NCBI RefSeq assembly: GCF_018812025.1
Contig: NC_063053.1
Coordinates: forward strand, 8,088,123 to 8,152,122
Length of the DNA: 64,000 nt
From: Megalobrama amblycephala
Taxonomy: Eukaryota > Chordata > Actinopteri > Cypriniformes > Xenocyprididae
Direction of reading: 5' to 3'
Numbering within the stretch: the stretch's first letter is position 1; every line of letters begins with the position of its first letter. The notes beneath the pieces were generated by a model. It had not been told where the DNA came from, did not search any database, and saw only the letters and a program-made list of their open reading frames with translations. This document shows, piece after piece, positions 60,501 through 64,000 of the stretch. The position numbers and the translations under genes are program-made.

Positions 60501-61322
60501 GCACTTATTTTCTCCAGTTAAAGACTGAATTATATTTGTTGTCGTTCCTTAAATATAGTTATTGAAAGATGCTTTTTCCATCCAGTGCCAGATATGTTTT
60601 TGTTGAAATCTTACCAGTTGACATGTACATGCTGGCAGATCTTGCCCAGAGAAGCTTTAATTCATTAGTGTGTGGTCTGTTTCTCAGAATGGGTGGCTGT
60701 GCTGCTCTGTGTGTATGGTCAGCATCGGGGTCTGTGCTAAAGCGTGGGTGGTAAGGAGCCTCCGGCATATTGGCAACCGGTTGGGCCGTTTGTAGCCAAG
60801 TGCGCTGAGCCTGTGGCTGTTTGCTGGGCAGAAGGAGGTCCGCTGTGGCTCTCTTCGAGAAGAGTAGGGTACAGGCCACGCTCCACAAACTTGAGAGAGC
60901 AGTTTCTGGTGTTGCTCCTGTCCACTGGCTGTTTGCTGAACCCTTGATAACCTCAGCTTGCTCTCGTGTGGACTCAGTGAATGATGCAATAATCAATACT
61001 CACTTGAAACACAGGGTCCGAGGAGAGAAGCCTGCTCAATCAGCAGTTGGTGGGAAGAGACACGGTCGTGAGTGTTTTAATCAGTGTAAACACATTTCAC
61101 CTCGTCTGTCTTATAATGGATTATTCCAGAGCGTGTTTTTTGCTAGTGTTGATATTCAGATGACTAGTTCTTTCGTGTAATGCAGAACAGAAGGACTGTT
61201 TGGTGTCATAGAGTATACTTCAAAACTGCAGAGTGTCATTTCTGTTTGCTTGCAGTACCAAACCAAAGTGCAAAAATAAAAAGACTAGATTTTCTAAATG
61301 AATAAATTTACCTGTGCAGAAC
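60501..61322. other. gene-free stretch
   Basis: Overlapping frames on both strands at 60559-61180 (up to 145 codons) come from a stop-poor, GC-richer patch (60650-61060). None shows a domain or splice logic, so no gene is called. Confidence 0.45.
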
Positions 61323-61440
61323 TCTCTGCCACTGTAGTATTCTAAATGGTTGCCAGGGAGTTGCTATGTGCTTGTTGAGGTGTCCTGAGCATATTGCCAT
61401 GTAGTTGCTAGGGTGTTCTGGGTGGATGCTTACTGATTAA
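61323..61440. repeat. GTTGCTAGGGTGTTCTGGG minisatellite-like repeat
   Basis: Three or four degenerate units of about 40 bp share 'ggttgccagggagttgctatg', 'gccatgtagttgctagggtg' and 'ttctgggtggatgct'. Units of this kind (TTGCTAGGGTGTTCTGGGTGG) form a widespread fish minisatellite. Confidence 0.6.
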
Positions 61441-61509
61441 ATTAAAATAATAATAATAAAAACCCCTCCAAGTCTGTATGATATTTTTTGGGTGTTTGCA
61501 ACAAACCTC

Positions 61510-62660
61510 TTAAAGGTTGAAATACGCTACACGACTAAATTTGAAACAGATTTTAAAGGGGTCATGAACTGCATATTTTATTCTTTTATAATGTTTCCTC
61601 GGGTACACTTATAATGATAGTATGCTTTTTACATCAAAAATTGTCATAATTTAGAAATAAAATTCATTTTTCCTACCCTCTGATTTGAAGGCGCGTGTCT
61701 GCTTTGAGACTTCAGTGTAAACGCCCACTGCTGTGATTGACTAACATCTTGCATATGGAAATAGCTAAGTATTACATGTGGAATTCTCTCGAAACATTTT
61801 AGCATGTTTTTACTATTACAGTTCTCAAGGTTTACTAATCGTGAAAAGTGTTGATTGTGGCATTATATTTAGACTGTTGCAGTGATGAGCATGTAGCCGA
61901 TTACAGACATGTTGAGTGCATGAATGCAGTGATCTCGTAATTGTAACTCAATTTCTGCACACTAGCGAATGCTTTCATCATAACTAAGTGCAAACACAAT
62001 GTCAATAAGAGATTTGTTGATTCTAACGAGAGTTTTGGCGAGAGTCCAGAACACTCGCGCTGTTTGATTGACAGCTCCAGCGATTGTAAAGTGAGTGTTC
62101 TTTGATCGCTTTCTATATATAATTTAATCACAGTTTAAATCCTACTAAGACAAACAATGTGAAGTTGACCGTTTAGTCACTGGTTTGATTTACTGACAAT
62201 AAACAATTTTGAGACAAAATCTGACTGTAGGCCTACATGAATCATTACATATTAGAAATCACTGGTGATTTTGGTTAGGCGTACACATAATCCGTACATA
62301 TCAAATGGTCTGTAACAAAGTAATAGTGACACAGTAAAAACTTTTTTACTCACATAAGTGTGTTGCGCCATTCCTGACGGATCCGATATAGAAGGCACAG
62401 CATCGATTTTTAAATTTCAGACTCTCTGCAAATCCAATGCAGCTACTGTGTTTTCGCACAACCTGATACTGCACAACATTTTGCACTCTTTGGCATATTT
62501 ATTGATTAGTATCCATCACTACAGTACTTGATTTTCTGTGAAATCGGTCAACTCTGTCTACCAAAAATGAATAGAGCGTCAGCAACCAGTGTCGACTCAT
62601 CCAGACCGAAAATTGGGGCAAACATCTGTACAAGAATTTTGAAGTGTATTCTAGCCTTAA
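61510..62660. mobile_element. TTAA element, probably hosting a second insertion
   Basis: The left end is TTAAAGGTTGAAATACGCTAC. Read inward from 62660, the right end is TTAAGGCTAGAATACACTTC. The inverted repeat is imperfect (roughly three quarters identical) with TTAA outside. A different TTAA terminus (TTAAAGGGGTCATGAACTGC) starts only 43 bp in, at 61553, so another element has inserted. Its own right end was not found. The sequence near 62520-62640 ('gtcgactcatccagaccg', 'aaaattggggcaaac') belongs to the outer element. Confidence 0.55.
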
Positions 62661-63037
62661 ATTAAGAAAATCCTGAGTAATAATTTGTTTATAATTAATT
62701 TAAAATTTAGAACTAACATGATAATGATAATTCTTTTAGCTTAAGTGGTTTGTTGTGACTAGGCCCTGGTTTCTATATGGCTTGGGTTCCTCTTAAAATG
62801 CTAGCCTATTGGGATTTTTTTGACTCAGTTTTCTTTCACAAAGTTATTTGACTAATATTTCATGTCCTTTGCAACCATAGTGCCAAACAAGTGACTTGCC
62901 AGTACTTTGGTTTAGGGTCACTCACAAAAACTGCTAGTTCTGCCTCAAACTCACGCCAATGGTCAAGCCAGAAGTTGACATCTTGGGCTATTTAAACAAG
63001 CAGGCAATGTTTTGATTGTCTCAAATTATACTTTAAT
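62661..63037. other. gene-free stretch
   Basis: AT-rich sequence with no gene or recognisable repeat. Confidence 0.5.
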
Positions 63038-63045
63038 ATCATAAA

Positions 63046-63971
63046 CAGGGCTTGACATTAACACCCGCCAACCCACCAAATGCGGGTAGATTTCAGCTGT
63101 GGCGGGTAAGACAGCCACTCCCACTAGCCACTTTGGCGGGTTGAATATAATTTCAGCCTACAGCCTGATCAAAGGTAGCCAAGCTCATCGTAGCACAAAA
63201 TTACAATCCAGTCATAATTCGTTATCGATTAACTTGCAGTTAGTGAAGGCAGGATAGGCGCAGTCGCGCCGAATGACACACAACACAATGGCACACAATC
63301 TTTCTCTCTCTGTCACGACTCGCAGTTCTCCTTGCGCCTAAATAGTCAAATTCATGCACACAGATGTCAAAATGTCCATCATGTGGAGCATGAATACAGT
63401 CGGTTATGGCTTAAGTGGACGTAAACAGGTGGGTAATAACTGGATATGTGTCAGTATATTATGTCCATGCATTCAGCAGCCCAATTAAATACCTGTCTGT
63501 CATTAATGTTAATCAAACAACAAAAGATGTTAAATAAATGTATACATGTTAAATAAACCTACTGTATCTGAAAAAAGATAATTATTATCTTTAATTATAA
63601 TAATTATTGAAAATTTATTATTGTTTTTGTAATTTGCTAATTTGCTTCTTTGTTCTTTTATATAGCCTAACAAAAATAACTTTCTCATATTAAAATTTCT
63701 CATATTAGCCTATGCTCATATTGCCCACCCCTTGCCCACCTGTACATACCAGCTGATATACAATGTAGTCTTGATTTGGGTGGTCACTCTTTTATCAAGT
63801 AAAATGACTCAAAATCAAGCAATTTAAGCATGCCAAAGCCAACTTTAATCATATAAAATGTAATGTTCCAACAGCAAAATTGTGGCCAGTGAAAATGCTG
63901 AGTGGCTAGTAACTTTGAAAAACCACTAGCCACAGTGGCTGGAGAGCAAAAAAAGTTAATGTCAAGCCCTG
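63046..63971. mobile_element. complete hAT-type non-autonomous element
   Basis: The terminal inverted repeats are CAGGGCTTGACATTAAC at 63046 and GTTAATGTCAAGCCCTG ending at 63971: 17 bases, perfect. Both flanks carry ATCATAAA (63038-63045 and 63972-63979), a perfect 8-bp target duplication, the hallmark of the hAT superfamily. It is 926 bp, with short subterminal matches ('actagccacttt' left, 'actagccacagtgg' right) and no transposase frame. A decayed relative is at 12466-13331. Confidence 0.95.
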
Positions 63972-63979
63972 ATCATAAA

Positions 63980-64000
63980 ACATGTTCACATCAACTATTC
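63980..64000. other. window end
   Basis: A few bases of flanking sequence after the target duplication. Nothing can be said about them. Confidence 0.5.

Noticed and set aside
60559..60996. 145-codon frame on the minus strand, with overlapping frames on the plus strand
   Set aside because: Multiple overlapping frames and no domain, consistent with chance in GC-richer DNA.

Overview
The window looks like intergenic or intronic DNA of a teleost, most probably a cyprinid (zebrafish, carp or barb relative). It is AT-rich and full of long (AT)n, (CA)n and (CCAT)n microsatellites. It is densely packed with short non-autonomous DNA transposons of types familiar from cyprinid genomes: TTAA-bounded foldback MITEs, hAT-like elements with CAGGG-type ends, a Tc1/mariner relic and a PIF/Harbinger derivative. 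No LINE, LTR or SINE was recognised.

Only one convincing protein-coding gene is present. It is an intact, apparently intronless gene on the minus strand (51472-52167) for a 231-residue type II membrane protein. It has a cytoplasmic YANV motif, one transmembrane helix, a short coiled-coil stalk and a C-type lectin domain (CD209/CLEC-like immune receptor family). A TATA-like box lies upstream and an AATAAA signal downstream. All other protein-like sequence belongs to dead transposons: a broken Tc1 transposase (23654-24582) and a SANT/Myb-like fragment with an internal stop (56005-56145).

Layout. 0-13 kb is repeat-rich with nested elements (1797-4073, 6177-7296, 8602-9126, 9260-10592, 12466-13331). 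13.3-20 kb is mostly unique, with a CpG-rich block near 15.7-16.2 kb. 20-28 kb holds a truncated second copy of the 9.7 kb element, the Tc1 relic between microsatellites, and a 1 kb array built on a short inverted-repeat motif. 28-44 kb is mostly unique DNA, broken by a nested pair of TTAA elements at 35.2-36.4 kb and a second CpG-rich block at 43.8-44.2 kb. 44.6-50.5 kb contains a very young-looking 92-bp-arm hairpin and several GC-rich elements. 51-53.4 kb is the lectin gene and an adjoining element. 55.0-56.2 kb is a run of four transposon pieces. 63.0-64.0 kb is a complete hAT-type element with a perfect 8-bp target duplication.

The unique stretches contain several blocks of balanced, homeobox-motif-rich sequence that resemble conserved non-coding elements around vertebrate developmental genes. 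That reading comes from composition only. I found no evidence for an undescribed multi-gene system. The observations most worth testing are the intronless lectin receptor, the near-perfect hairpin, and the transposon nesting order.
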